Assembly (NCBI RefSeq): GCF_000699445.3
Contig: NC_067202.1
Location: forward strand, 5,040,458 to 5,104,457
Source: Schistosoma haematobium
Taxonomy: Eukaryota > Platyhelminthes > Trematoda > Strigeidida > Schistosomatidae
Direction of reading: 5' to 3'
Length of the DNA: 64,000 nt
The position numbers and the translations under genes are program-made. Positions 42,901 to 58,600 of this stretch are shown here, piece by piece. The notes beneath the pieces were generated by a model. That model saw nothing but the letters and a program-made list of their open reading frames with translations, was not told the DNA's origin and did not search any database. Numbering within the stretch: position 1 is the first letter of the stretch; the number at the start of each line of letters is the position of its first letter.

Positions 42901-45900
42901 ACATAACCATTGAGGAATCTCACAATAGGACGAAACTACCATCCAGTTCATTCAATTTTCCGTTTCTGTACTAACTGAAATCATTTCATTAATTAGAAAA
43001 ACTGAAAATTCTACAATCTCCATTTATTCCCCCATACTGAATCTTTGATAAATTAATCACTGTCTTTTTATACCAAATTGAGTGCACTTGCGTTTACTTA
43101 AACGTTTGAAATGATAAAACTGCACAATTTCGCTACCCCTATTTTTTTTTACACAAACACAAATAATGTACACATTAGGTAATTTTATTAAATTCATAAC
43201 TCCGATATACAAATTTGTTTGAAAACGTAATTAAGTACTTCATCTAGTGTATGCGTGTGTTCTGTTTTATGGTTGTTTCCTTTATTATTTCTGTGTCCTG
43301 CTGGTATTGACCTACTTTTTCTTAAAGTAAGTGGGTTAGGGGGGGGGGCTTTTAAAACAGAATAGATAGTGACCTCCGATTATGGTAGCAACGACCAAAT
43401 TAAATGTGTTGTTTGCTTACTCTACCCTCACCCCTTATTATTATGTCCATTTTTTACTTATCTGATTAAATTATTTTTTTGTTGCTGTGTTGTTGTAAGC
43501 ACTTTGAATAAAAATAATAATAAACTTGTCTGAAATCAGTTCAGAACTGAATTCTTTTTGTCCTACTCCTCATTATCATCTCCACCACCCTTTGTTAAAA
43601 AGCAATACACTGTTGAACTGCTACTTCATGCACTCGTTGGTCATTTAGTGTATTCATTGAAACCGAACAAGGACAATTAATTTTTTTCAAGAATATAATG
43701 AATTTGTTTTTAGTTTAAATTTATTCATGAAAGAAAAACCGTTATCAATTATCTTATTAGAATGGACAATTTCGCTGTTAGTGTTCCATTTGAAGTAGTA
43801 CTAGTCAACGTTACATCACGGATAAGTTTTAGCTAGAGAGCTAGTCTGGAGATTTGTGAAACTAGAAAGTAGTATAGAACTTCATGAGAGTGTATACCTG
43901 CAGATTCATCTGAATTTATTTAAGCACATCGTATTGAGCTTCTTACTTTTATAATACTGAAATTATAACAAATAATTGATAGTTATAACGTCAGTTCTCT
44001 AACTATTATCCACTAGTGATATTTGCCATGTATATGCGTTAGTTGAACTCCACTGCTCGTGGTTTCTCAATAGAACTCTTCCAGATGAAAATAATCACGA
44101 GTTGTATTTCATTGAAATTTATTTTCAAACAAAGATGTATTGTTTTTGAGATAAACATTGGGAACCTGAAACCACTGGGCGGCTACTTCGTCCTAATATG
44201 GGACTCCTCAGCAGTGCGCATTCACAATCCAGCAGGCCGGAATCGAACGAGGACCTTAGTCTACTCATACGAACTCTGGCATCTAATTTCTTTAACATAA
44301 ATAAATCATGTGACATTTTTCAACTGCATTTTGGACCAATAGTTCACTTAATGTTACTCTCAACTACTATCTCATATTTATCGTGTCATTGATTAGCCGG
44401 AAGTGATTGGTACTGGGTAGACAGTTTAAACGAGCTGATCGATACTCTGACTAGATCAATACAACAGCTCTTTCCTGTCTTACAGTACAATCTCACGGAC
44501 CCCAATAAGCTCAACAAGAAAATCTATACCAACAAATTGCATTATCTATTGTTTACAAATGACATTTTAGTAAATATAGTTAGTGTTAAATAGTTCTCAC
44601 GCAATTAATTACTATTATTATTGCTTGTTATTGAAGTGTGCTAAATATTAGGTGAATGATTATCCATTTTCTTGTTCAATATATTTATAATTCAAATGAC
44701 AATGAACACACTCGTGATTTTTCATCATCCTTTCAACTGGTTATTATAATTACCAAAGCTCACATTATTATTGTTCTTCTGAACTATTTGAAGTAGTTCA
44801 TTTTAAAAGATTCATTCTGTAATTAAGTCATACTAGTCAGTGCACTCAACGTCATCAATGAAATATTCAATCAAACCAATCATAAGATATGTAGGACCTG
44901 TCATATTATGTATTTATTTATTTATTTATTTATTTTAACACATAGATATTGGTACAAGGAGGCACCAAATACATATGCGCCACACAAATCTCATTCGATA
45001 TGTGTGAGGACTAGTACTGACTGGGTGCCCAAACCGAAGCAGGTGGTTTTCTTAGAGGGCCACCCCCAAGCCTTCGACCTGAAGGTCTGATCCACAAGGC
45101 AGTGGAGCATCGTAAGGAGATGCGGTCCTATCGAAGCTGGTGACCAACAATTGGTTCATACGCCATTTGTTCCCGCAGGATACTAGAGCCCATGTGCACC
45201 ATTGATTTGGAATCCGGTTAAAGCGCCGGATATTCGCTTTTCTTTCTCTCATTTTTGTAAAAAATCACCCCAGCCACGAGAAGGCAGTGGCGGGGGATCA
45301 GTTCTGGTTGCTACGGACAACAAAAGCAAAAAGAGATGAGATTGTCAAGGCGAATCCCAGAATATGAAATATTGAGGGATAGAGAATATGATTCGAGAAG
45401 GGAAGAATTTGTGGAATAAATAGTGAATACATCTACTCCATTGTGATCAATTTTTGAGCCTTGTCATCCCAGATCTCGAACTATTAATCACGATAATTGC
45501 GCGGAATTCACATAGTCTGCACCAACCTTCACACCTTGATTCAACAGTCTATGATTTTATGTGTTTTTGGGATGTTTTCGTTTGATTCTGTCGTTCTGTA
45601 CTCTTACACTAGTCAACATTGTTGACGTATACGGTGGTTGGACATACTTAATCAAAGAGTACAGGATAGCGATGAAGAATAAATTCAATCATATCGTTAC
45701 TGAGATCGATTCTAAGTAATACCCTAACAATAATCCTCAACTACCCATAAAAATAGTTAATATTTTTGGTCTAACCACCGACCACTAATATAGTACACCG
45801 TAACGCTAGAACAGCATCATTAATATTAATATTTCATATCTTTTTTTTTAAAAAAAAGAAAACTTTCCTTACGAGTTATTTTTCTTTTTCGTTTCCCTCC

Positions 45901-48900
45901 TTTGCTGCCCCACGAACACACACCATGAATCTCAGTCGGAAGGTCGAGTTCATGTAGTATGGATGTTCAATGGTGTTGGTGATGTTCCTTCAAATCCTAA
46001 TGATTTAGGTATCTTATCCAAATCATCAAGCCCTTCAACTCAAAATAATAATAATAATGGTTTATCACAAAAAGATAAATCATCAGAAATTACTTCTAAT
46101 TCACTAACTACTTTCGGTGATACAACGCCATTATTTCTTAAAGATTCAAATATTGAACAATTTATCGCTGATCATTTTCTTATACTTGCACGACCTGTAA
46201 TTAAACCAAAACGTGGTTCCGGTGGTACTATTGAATATGGTGCTTATTGGGCTACACAAGTAAATGGTTCTAATGCTAGAGTAAGTGTAATAGTTTTTTT
46301 TCTTTCGGGCAAAAATCAATTTTACATATTATGTAATACTTCTAGTCTCTATTTTTCATGGTTTTACATTTATTTACTTATTTCTTTATGGAACGTTATG
46401 TCCAAATATCCAATTCTAAGTCATGGTTTTTAAAAATTCTATCCTTTTTTAAAATACTTGATTCAATATTCTGTCCATAGAATATCGTGGATTCCTGACC
46501 GTAGCTGTTAAATTAACATGATCACTGTGTTACATATCATAAAATCAAAGGTTGCAAGTCTAAGATCTAATGGTGAAGTTATACTGTTAGTCGTTTTTGG
46601 ATTTTATTGCCGTAGGATATTTCTTTATGGATAGTCAACATTTTCAACTGTACTTTTTTTCTCACAGCTCAAAGAAGAATTGTGAAAGGTTGATTCTAAA
46701 AAATAACACACTTCACTTTGTTTCATATATTTACAGTGTAGTTAATAACGCATAAATAGTACAAGGTGTGGATACGTCAAAAGCTACTCACGAAATGATC
46801 GTATATACACTAGGTTTTGAAACTATTGTCTTTTGAAGTTTGTATTCATACTTCTAAATCTCAAAATTGATACTAATACAGTTTTGTTCTCGGGTACCTC
46901 AAGAAGAAATATCTTTCCACAGTGTGTACAACTGTAAAGTGACAACTTTCTACACAAACCTCTAACAGCAGCTAAGCTTATCTTGCTTTTATAATGTCAA
47001 TTCAAATATTTTATTTGTAGTCCCTATGTTTGAGAACGTAAATCTACAATTAAATCAGTGGGCTTGTGATATCTACATGAACTGAATTGTTACTTTAGAT
47101 TTGGTTTGATTTAATCCATTCACAATTAAAACATCCAGTTAGAAAACAATCACAACCCTGTATCCTCAAAGATCCTAATACTGCTAACTTGTTAGTGCTA
47201 CTCAGGTGGATGCTGATAATCTTCCATTTATTCTATCCTTGATTATCATACAGTTGATTATATCATTGTACTACCACTTCATACCTCTCTTACTTACTGT
47301 TTATATTTTTATTTAAACACATAAACATTGATACAAGGAGTCACCAAATATATATATGCGCCACACTTTGTCATTCGATTTGTGCGAAGACTGGAATACT
47401 GCCCGAGCGCTTGAACTCAAGCAACTTTATGTCACCTACGATATGAATCATCGTGTCATATGTGTACTGTAGGACTTTTCAGTAGTGTGCAGGATGGAAC
47501 GGCCGTTCAGTGCTTGGAGGTTTTATCATTTTGGTCTAGCTTCAATTGACTCATGATTTCAACTATTAAACATTATTATAATATCTACAAAACCCCTTCT
47601 GATATTAATTCTATATTTGTTTTTGTTTTTCTCATACAGGATGGTTTATTGACAGGTTTGAATAATACTGCAAATTATCAAATTATAGTTTATGGAGTTA
47701 AAGGAACTGGTGACAACCGACAGATTACACGTTTCTCTAAAGCAGTCTATGTAAATATGGCTGTAAGTTTTATATTATCCAGTGTACAAACATTATCCAT
47801 GTGTGCGTGTAAATGATCCAATTATTGTTATTATAATAAACGATACTAACAAAAATATGACTTAATCGCTGTTGACGAATATCGTTAAATAGATCAATCT
47901 TTTCATAGATTGTATACTTAGACTAATGATCACCTTGTGTAACTTGACCGATGGGATTTGATTGGCAACATTTAGGAGACTAGTAGTTATCGACAAAAAC
48001 ATCGCTTTTTAATCCTGAATGGTGTATGATTAATCAGTCTAAATATTTCAATTCTATATGAACTTCTATCGCTTCCGGAATAACATTTCTGACTGTCAAT
48101 ACTGGCTGATGCAAGATTTTAAATGTCCATGAGGATGGGAAGAAAGAGAGGAACATCGGTTCTTCTAAATTAACAGAATGATCTTTTGAGAGAGTAACAA
48201 CTGACGTGAAAATTTGTTTGACCATAATATCCTCTCAATTGCGTGCAACTATCAATATTTTTTACATAAAAGAAAAACAACATACTTTATATATATGTTG
48301 TTAGCTGTTGTCCCACCTTCAACTGACTTTCTGTAGCACGGAAATATTCACAATTAATTAATCAGCAGTAAAGTAGGACTTGACACACATGACAGTGATC
48401 ACTGACCAGTAATCAATCAATTGTAAGTACATCTCGGTTGGACAGGAGGTCAGTCGCAGCCCGGATAGCTTAATGGTAATATATCTTACTATGAAGCTGG
48501 GTGGTACGGAATCGAATCTGCCAGAGAGCATTAGTTTCCGCAACTTTACAAGTGCACCTTGCTGACAAGTACCGGATAGCACGAAATCTGGGTCTAGAGT
48601 CGCTTGTCGACTACCTCTAACCACCACCTTAATCTCAACATTGTACACGTGATATCGAGTTACTTAAACTAGTGACCCCATTGCAGCTAATTCTAGAGAA
48701 TTCACACAACACTTAGAAGGACTGAAGAAATGTGACAGTGGTCTTTACTCAGTTATCAACCAATTTTAAACATTAATGTCGTGTTTGTCTATTCCTTTTC
48801 ATATGGTACTAAACTATTGGAAATGATTATTTTTGTAATGAGTTTTGTTTCCATCGTTCTATTTCTTATTGTTTTTTTAACCATACTTCATTCGGAAACA

Positions 48901-49664
48901 GTCAACTGACTACACTGGTCGTTACAGTTTACTGGATACTTTAAATAATAATCGTTTATTATACATAATCTTGGGTGGTATAGCCGGTGTAATGTTTCTA
49001 GTCATGTTCATACTGATCCTGTTGTGTTTATGTCGTCAACATCAAGATCGTCGTACACATAGTCAACGTAAAAAACAAAGTAAGCGCGTAAATAAATATC
49101 TTGTTAAATTATGTTGAATTGATTAGTTATGTTGATTTACTGATTTACCGTCATCGCTGATGGCATTTTACTTTGATATCTTCATCAATAGCGATTAACT
49201 AAACTCCACCAGGTTACAAATGGTTTAAGCTTCAGTAAGATTCACTAAATTCCTAACTGTGCGCTGACCTGTGCAGACCCTTCATTATTTATCATAACTT
49301 CCAGGACTCCCAGTTCAACATCATGTATGTTATGTAAAACTTTTTTTTCATCTTGAACTCAAAGTTAGTCGGTGAGTTGCGTGACCGTGTTGTTTTCTGA
49401 GCTCAAAGCTGGTTTGATTCCAATGTAAATGTTCTCATTGGGAAGTATGTGCCATCGTCGTTTCTAACCTCATCCTCCATTCTATATGGTTTAGAAGTTC
49501 ATAACTTGTCTCAAACATAACTAATCGATAGTATGCACCAGACAATGCAGAGCAGATCACATGCTGTTCCAAGCACCCATGGTAATTAAGAAGTGCAAGT
49601 GTCGACTGAGGCAGAATTGATTATTCGCTAACTCAAGGTGACGACCCACATTTATTTGAATCAG

Positions 49665-49699
<35 letters not shown>

Positions 49700-52600
49700 A
49701 TATTCAGTCTTTGGTAAAATTGAATTGTATCTAACAGTGAAATCTAGGAAAAGTAGGTACATTCACTTGATCAGTCCGAATAGGACGAAACTCTCACATC
49801 TTCAATACATTTCAAAAGAAAGAGTTTAGTATGGAAGTATTAAGAAATTCGCGAAGGATAATTTAATTAAAATTTCCAGAAAAATGTAAATGCAACACTT
49901 ACAATCACTTCAGCTTCATGTGTTGTTACTCAATATTTTCAATCACTGATTACGATCATTCTCCAAATAAAGTGCTTTGCATATACATCAACGTGACTTG
50001 TTTGTAAATAATAGGGTGGTAGAGATTGTTGAGTTTCATTTAAATCATTAGCTAATCAGTGTTAGACCAACACCCGTTTTGTCCCAATGTGTGACTCTTT
50101 CGTAGCTATGTTATCTACGGCTCTGCAACTGGGACTCGAACCATTGCCTTTGGTCTCATGCACGAACACTTCACCTCTAGACCACTGGACCGGCGTTCAA
50201 TGGTGCTAATGTCTAACTACAATCAATCAGATATGAACACTTTTGAATACCAACTCAGTGGTCTAGAAGTTAAATGTTCTCGCAAAGGACTGAAGTTCCA
50301 AAGTTCAATTCTCGTGTGCGAAGTCATGAATGCGCACTGTTCACTGACGAATCTGATGCTAGAACGAAACGGCTGTCCACTGATTTTTAGATTTTCAATG
50401 ATGGTCTAACATTGACCGACTAATAATCTCAATGACTAAGTAATAATAATAATAACAATTATTATCACTTATTATTATTATAAATCTGTGTTTCCTCAAG
50501 AAAACTAAATCAGATCATTCTTGCGATTCTTTTTTCTTTAAAGATGGTTATGTACACGGGTATAAAGATTCACCGGATTTTCATCATACTATTGATGGAA
50601 CAACTAGTGGAATAAATAATCCCCAATTATCGCATGGTAATATGATATCGACTAATCAAAGTAATAATAATAATAATATGAACACAAATAATAATCCTTC
50701 CGGTGCTCTCACTATAACTCATACTACTAACAATAATACTGCTCTTCCTCATAGTAGTAGTACACATGATCATCAAATTATGCCATCAGGAACAATGATG
50801 ATGATGATGGGTAATTTACAATGTAGTGGTCTATCGGAACATTCAGCATCAAATAATCCTGTACAAAATGAATTACAGCATCAAATGTACATACAGCAAC
50901 AACAACAACACCAATCTGATCAATATAATTCCACTTTGGGCATATCTAAAGAGGCAGCGTATCAACAACGTCAAGCTATGCTAGGATCACAATTACAATT
51001 ACAACAACAACCATCATCATATATGACAAATCAACCATCGTTATCGCATCATCAGTCACATCATTCTCTATTACTTCCGTCTGCTGGTGGTGGTACCGGT
51101 AATTCGAATTATCATATACTTTCTGGACAAAATAGTAATACTAATAATAGTAATGTACTTTCACCAACAATGTTTCATAGTGGTACTTTACCAGGTGGTG
51201 GACCACGTTATTTACGACAACAATCATGTAATTCACATTATTTCGGTAGTCAACAACCATTAGATAGAAATATGGTTAGTCCAAATGCAATGGAAATGAC
51301 TGAACTATATAATCAACAATATCAGAATGGTTACGCTTATCAACAACCACAATTACCGCCGATTCCAGTGAGTGTTTTTTATTATTATGTCATTCGTGCG
51401 AGAAAGCAGAGTTTTATGACCGCCTTCAGTAACAATTCAAGGATGTTTGTGATATAATTCTCTACCTCGAAGTACAAAATATCACTTCAGAATTGGTCTG
51501 TGTCAGCACCTGAGTTAATGATAGGAAGTGAAGTAGTCGAGTCTATCGACCACTTCATTCATCTGTAATGTTTGACCAGCTCTAATGATTTGGTGTCTGA
51601 CGAAATGTTGACCCATGGATTGAGAAAACTGATTTGTCGTTTGTCTAGTTGAGTCATCTGTGACATAGACGATGATATATCCGTCTAGTAGTGAGAAGAC
51701 GAGTTTACTGAACATCAGTTCATCCCGTTCTACTCTGTTCATGTGAAAGATTACAATGCAAAACAGGGGGTATTTTTAAGCCATCCTAGTATTCGATGAT
51801 TGATGTGTTGGAAATCTCGTTGATGTATATACATGTGTGTGTGTTCGTTGTTATGATGGATTGAGTAATGAGGAGGTTAGACACAGAGTAGTAGACAAAC
51901 GTGACGAATCGATGGATGATGTGTTGAATGTTGATCAAGTGAGATTGCTGGAATATGTGTTAGGTTATATATGCCGAACGAGTGACAGTTTCGATTGACG
52001 ATGTTGTCTAGTGTGGGCGTGGGTCGTAACAAGGTTGAGTAGGGTGAAAAGAATACATGACGTGTCAGTGTTTGAAGTTGATGAGTATCAGACTGATGGA
52101 TGTGAGTAGTCGTAGATGTAGGTGTAGACTATGTGATTGTATGTGTTGGTATTGGTCGTTGTGATAATCTGAATGAATGATTATATATTTTGTGTGACAT
52201 GTCTGAGAATCGTTTTGTACTGATGGAGTCGTATTCAGTCTTTGTGTTCCTCTATAATCTGTGTTTGAAAATCTCCCTATATCGGCTTATTTCTTGTTTC
52301 CTAACCTAAAATTTTGCTGCTACTGCTACCACTACTACTACTTTTACTTCTGATTGTGCTAATAACACTGGTACCACTCCTTCAGCTCTGAATATTTTAT
52401 CGAAATTATTCTACTTTACAGTGCTAATATGATTTGCCAAGTTGAGTTGGCGCATATATATGTGTGTCAGATTCTACGTTGCATATGACTGACTGACTGA
52501 CCAAGTGTCTATGGAGATTGTCGAGTTTTTAAGTTTTTTTAGATCAGAAACCGACAACCATTGTAAACTAAGAACCAGCAAACGGATGCTTCATTCTAAC

Positions 52601-55600
52601 ACGTTACTCCTCAGCAGTTCACATCCACGATGTGTCGAATCTGGGAGAGATCTTGCGGCGATCACTTAACCATTAGATCATTGGGCTGGTATCCATTTGT
52701 TTACATCTTTAGCATCATTCAACTCGCAGTATTGTGCAACCTTTCTTAACGCGACTGATGGAATACTGCCTCAAACTCAACATGCCTAAATGGAAAGCCA
52801 TAAACAGTGTGGTTCAACCATGTCGTGTCGGAGTCATTTACCAATCATTCATATTGGAGATAGTTGTACAATACCGCGTGTTGACTGGAGACAGAAACGG
52901 CAATCGTTGGACATTGTCTCATTAGTCTTAAGGTTTAGCGCTAGCTGTAAGTCCTACTGATTGTCATTTTCATGCTTGATAGAATCGCGGAATGCTACAC
53001 TAGGACGGAACACACCTGTCCAACGTTTCCTGATTTCCAATAGTTGACCTTAAATAAGCTTATAATGTAAAACTGTAATATTTTATTTTTATTCTGAAAC
53101 AATTCAATAAGTTCATTTCATCACATGCAGCACAAAATAGGATATACAACTAAATCTATAAATTTCACAGAAAGCCTAATACTACCAAACTATTGACTAT
53201 AATTGTAATCATCTTCTTATTCAATGTATGTGTTATGTATCCCAAACACTGTGTGTATGTGTTCATGTATGCATACTTTACCGTGATGGATATTTTTGAT
53301 TACAGTCTAAGAAATGTGCAATTAAATAGCCTTAACTATTATTGATCATGATGAAACAACAGATTTGTCTATAGAATCTACAACAGCGGTTATTCAATCT
53401 AGATGTATATAAAAGAAATGTTTACTTTTTAAAAAAAAGCCATTTATACTTACATAAACTACTTTCCTAGTTATATAATCATTCCGTCAATTATTATTCA
53501 ACCCCACACCACCACACAATGTTTATGAGCCTGATCTCACCCCCTTCAAGCCCGTTTTTTTTTAAATAAGCACATGTAGTCGAAAGTGTATGTTTATGTG
53601 TTTGTCTGTAGATGATGAAATCAATAGGAGTGAGGTGACGGGAGGGGGACACATTGAATTCTATGATTTCTACGTAGCAATTGTTTATATACAGCTCACT
53701 GATCGTTTTTTTTTGCGCTGGGGCTGTATATATGGATCTATGCATCTATATGTGTATTTGTTAGTTTATGTTCTCATTCAAAAGAGTGTATGTATCTACA
53801 AACGCTGACGCCAAATCTGTATATCTTTACGTTATTTTATAATACCTATAGAGTTTGTTTATGTAATAATGCATTTGATAACAAACTACCGTTTCTTCTA
53901 ATTACTGTCCTGAATTGAATATCTTATTATTGGTTTTTTTTGTGTCTCGTACCGTTGTATGAACATATATCAATGGGACTGTTTTTTCCATTGCGCTCTC
54001 ATTTCTTTCTATATAAACAACGAATATCTGTAATATTTAGATAATTGTAATAAATAAATGTATGTATGTATTTTCCTAAATTTCAATAATTTATATTTTC
54101 TCGAATTGTATCATGGATGCCTAATCTTTTTTTTTATTGCATTGAAAACATGAACCGACCAATGGTAAACCACCATCGAGAACCTGGAAGCATTGGACTA
54201 CCGTTTCGTCCCGGTATATGACTGTTTAACAGTGCGTATTTACGACCCCACACACGGGACTCGAACCCGCAAACGCTTCACCTCTAGACCACTGAGTTCT
54301 CATCCAACAGTGTTAATATCTAGCTTCGATCAATCCACTATATTGCTCGACCATGTTCCATTGTTTTCGGCGAGTAACTGCTTCAGACCCGACACAGTTG
54401 GACTTCATTAGTGACGGTTTCCCGCTTTCGGTGACGTGGATATTCGCTGCTGAGGAGTTTTATGCCAAAACGAAACTGCCGTTCAATGGTAGTCTATCAT
54501 CAATCGGTTCATGATTTAAATGATATATAATAATTTCCACAACCCTATACTTTTCTATTACCTCTTCTACTGTGGGATTCGGTCTAATAATTTCATCACG
54601 CTGTGCTAATGGAGTACGACAACTTGAACCTATGTACGTATGTACCAGGTTCTACTTTTCGAATAACTAGCCGAATAATGTAATTATGCATGTTCCGCTG
54701 TTTCTGATAGAGACATTTTTGCTATCAAATAATAATTCTGAACACATGTGGAGAAGCATACAAATTGTGCCAAACATCACAGTCATTACTTATTTCAAAT
54801 TAAAGTTTTTAAATTTTATTGGAATAATTAAGCGGTGGATGTATATAATGTATATACCATTGTTTTCTTTTTCATCAACTATCCACATGAATAAAAGCTG
54901 TTCCCTGATTGGTTGGAAATGCATTGTGATTGTTTTATACTCATCCCTGTACTATACTTTTGTCTAAATTGAACCACAACGTACGGCAATTAAGAAAATG
55001 CAGTATGTAACAAAATAGCCCATTTAGAGTATTAAATTATGATACCAAGAACATGATTAAGTTACAGTAATTTGAGAACAGAATAAGATATGGTGACAGT
55101 TTATGGACCAGATGAAAGCTCAAGATTTGGAGAATAAGGAAATTGCATAGCCCCTCTTAGTTAGACTCATCATTCGAAACTTGAAAGTACTAGATCACCA
55201 TTTTTTCCTAGTATGAGACTCTTCAGTGTCAGTACACACCTACAACCATGCGCACGGGAGTCGAACCCAGAATCTTCGGTTTCACGTTCGAAAGCTTACT
55301 CCCTAGTCTGTTAAGCTAGCATCCGACGGTGTTAGCGTCAAAATTCAATCAGTTTTTTGGAGAGATTGGTACGCTAAATATTGTGCCTATCATTATATAT
55401 ACAATTTTAATGTCCTGTTGTGATTATTTTGTTTATATGTAGCATCCACAACCATCATCAGGTCTACCACCCCCGTATCCAACACCATTGAGTAATAATG
55501 GGACCATAAATCGTCAAATGGTGTTAAATCAACAACAAAATTTTTATCCTGCTTCAATGACACCTAGTGGTGGGGCTTCGTTAAAACGTGAACCTCCAAC

Positions 55601-58600
55601 TGGCAGTGGTGGGGTCAATGCTGGTGCACTACAGGATGGATCGGGTTATGGTATGTTTTCTTCTTCAGTGAATTAATGAATAATTTTGTAGAGGGTTTTT
55701 AAAAATATCTTTGTTTTGCGCACCACTTTCACGTCAGTTAGTCGTAGTCAACGTTAAAGGCTGACAGCAATCTGCGTTGATCCAACATACCACAAAGATA
55801 TGATATATTTTTACTGTTACGCCTAGCTTTATTTGTGAAGCTCGTTTTGTCTTTCTACTTACTTTACTCTCCTTTCATCAATCATAATGATTATCGAAGA
55901 TTTGATGACGAAGAACCTGGAAAAAATGAATACTTTTGAGTGTTTAGGCTCTTTATTAATTCAATATGATGGTGTTCAGTATTGTCAGCTGATCTCACTT
56001 TTGCAACACGTCCAATCAATACGTGCCAATATTTGATGGTGATGTGATGATATCGTTACTGGGACTTCTTATGTTTGTACTTAATGTCATGGCTTAAGTA
56101 TCGCTAATAGACATCATATGAAATATTATTTCCCAATCAAAATTCCGATTGTCAATTAGTTCATCTATATGACCAACAGGACCAGTCAACTTCAAACTCA
56201 CGAATCGACACACCGATTAATGAACAACATTCAAGACCTCAACACTTATTGATCCTCGAGCTCCTCCCAACCCAGCAATAGCCAATCAGCAGACACGGAT
56301 AGGAAGCAGATCAGTTTTCTATCATAATCAGCTCAGTTATTACTCGAAACCCATACAATGGCATACTTTATATACCTGACCCCGCAGCACATCAAACAAG
56401 AAATCATACTTTAGACGTAATCATGCCATAAGCGAGCGAAGCAAATAGTACATAATGAATTAGCAATAACTATCTATTATTATTATTATTATTATTTATT
56501 TGTGAACACATAAATACCGGTACAAGGGGGTACCCGATACATATGCGCCACACAAATCTCATTTGATTTGTGTGAGGACTGTGATACTGACTGGGTGCTC
56601 AAACCGAAGCAGGTGGTTTTCTTAGGGGGCCACACCCGGAGCCTTCGACCTAAAGGTCTGATCTACAGGGCAGTGGGGCATGGTAAGGAGATGTAGTCCG
56701 ATGGTAGTCGGTGACCAACCGTGGGCTCATACGCCATTTGTTCCCTCAGGGTACTGGAGCCCATGTGTACCATTGGTTTGGAATGAGGGTTTTCCAACTC
56801 CCCTAAATGGACTCTTCATGTCCACCAAACCGGTTAAAGCGCCGGACATTCGCTTTTCGTCCTCTCAATTTCGTAAACAACACTCGTGGTGTGAGAAGGC
56901 AGTGAGTAGGACTTCCCTGACAGAAGCTATATACACGTGTCCATGTGAGAATATTTTGAGAGAGAGAGAGTGGACTCTCCTCACTCTTGGCCGTACTAGG
57001 GCATTTAGGGGCTATAATCAAATGTAGCATAATTGTTGATAGGTCCACTGAAATCTTTCAATACGGGAAATATACGAAACTCAGTTAAAGTGTTTATGTT
57101 ATTGTTAATTATCAGCTAGTTAAGTATGTATTTGCATAATAATCATAATAATAATTACTTGTAAATTGTGAAAATATCACTCTTTTTAGACGGTATCTAA
57201 CTTTCCTTTGTCTAAAAAGATTTTTTAAAAAAACTCCGTTTTTTTTGTTACTATTCATCATGATAACATCTTCACTTTCTTCTTGTCTATTTATATAAAC
57301 ACACATAACATTTTTAAAATGGAAACACACACCTATCTGAAATGATTCAAATCATCTATGAATGAATGTATATATTTCTGTTCGGATATTGTAATAATAC
57401 ACAATGAATAGTAGAGCTATTGTTTAGGATAGTTTAAAATATCATTTAGATCATCTAAGATTAATGATCGATTCATTGGTTGGTTGATTTATTATTATTT
57501 TTCTTCTGTTTTGTAAGTGTTATTACATAATTTGTCATTTTAATGTTTGTGTTCATTTATATCTTTCTATTCTATCAACTATTTGTATTGGATTTATTTG
57601 GTCAAATAGGTGTTTTATGGAGATCGATGAAACTGGTTAGGGTGTATTTTTCACAAACTAATCTCAGTTGAGGTGTTCTCTAGTTTTTAATGATACTTCA
57701 ACTATGATCTGTATGTGACAAATACAACGTAAAAATTAAATAAATCTGAATAAAAGAAACCTTTAAATAGACTAGTGAACACCTTTATGATGTTCTTGAA
57801 ATCTTAATGAGTAGTAGTAGTCTTGGGTATTAGAGCTCAGACGTATTCGCACTGAGACAGTTGTCATCACATTGAATAAAGTATAGTCGATAGCATTCGA
57901 TCTTCATTAAGTAGGACTTGACACATATGACATTGATCACCACCCAGTGATCAATCAATTGTGATCACATCTCGGTCGTACAGGAGGTCGGTCGCGGCCC
58001 GGACACCCCAGTAGTAACGTCTCGGACTGTGAAGCTGGGTGACACGGGATCGAATGTGACAGGGAGCATCAATTCCCTCAAGATTACAGGTACACCTTGC
58101 TAACGAATGCCAATTAACACGAAACCCAGGTCCAGGGTCTCCTGTTGAATACCTTCAACCACCACCTAAAGTATGAATTTTACCATTGGATCTGTTGACT
58201 CAGTGGTTATACAATGGTTAAAGGGTTCTTCATGAGACCTGAAGACCCTACTTTAGAAATTTACGAGGTGACGTGAGTGTAGGCATTGTGTTGATTAGGA
58301 GTCTCATTCTAGAAGAAATAACTGTCTGTTCAGTTCACTTATATTGGTTGTCCAAACCTTCCCATTGTTGTTTTGGTCTGAAATTGATCTGTCTATTTGG
58401 TATATGTGCGTCTTGTAATGATTGCCTCGATAATGTCATTAAGTCACAAACATAAGCAGAGATGGATTATGGCTAGTAGTGGGATCCGTGACGCTCATTT
58501 CATCTTATTTGAGACTTGTCAGATGTATTTGTCTGCATCCAGGATTTTATATTCACTCCGGTTAACCAAATGGCATTTGAAGCGAATGGTCCTGGTTTCG

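Noticed and set aside
39772..47762. A third FN3 domain, which would favour Robo
   Set aside because: Only two sets of FN3 B-strand Trp and E-F Tyr patterns can be found; the extra length is Asn-rich insert rather than a third fold.
51515..51742. 75-codon minus-strand ORF identical to one at 59391-59618
   Set aside because: It is antisense to a D-family retrotransposon fragment and is identical only because the whole 800-bp segment is duplicated. No protein-like features.
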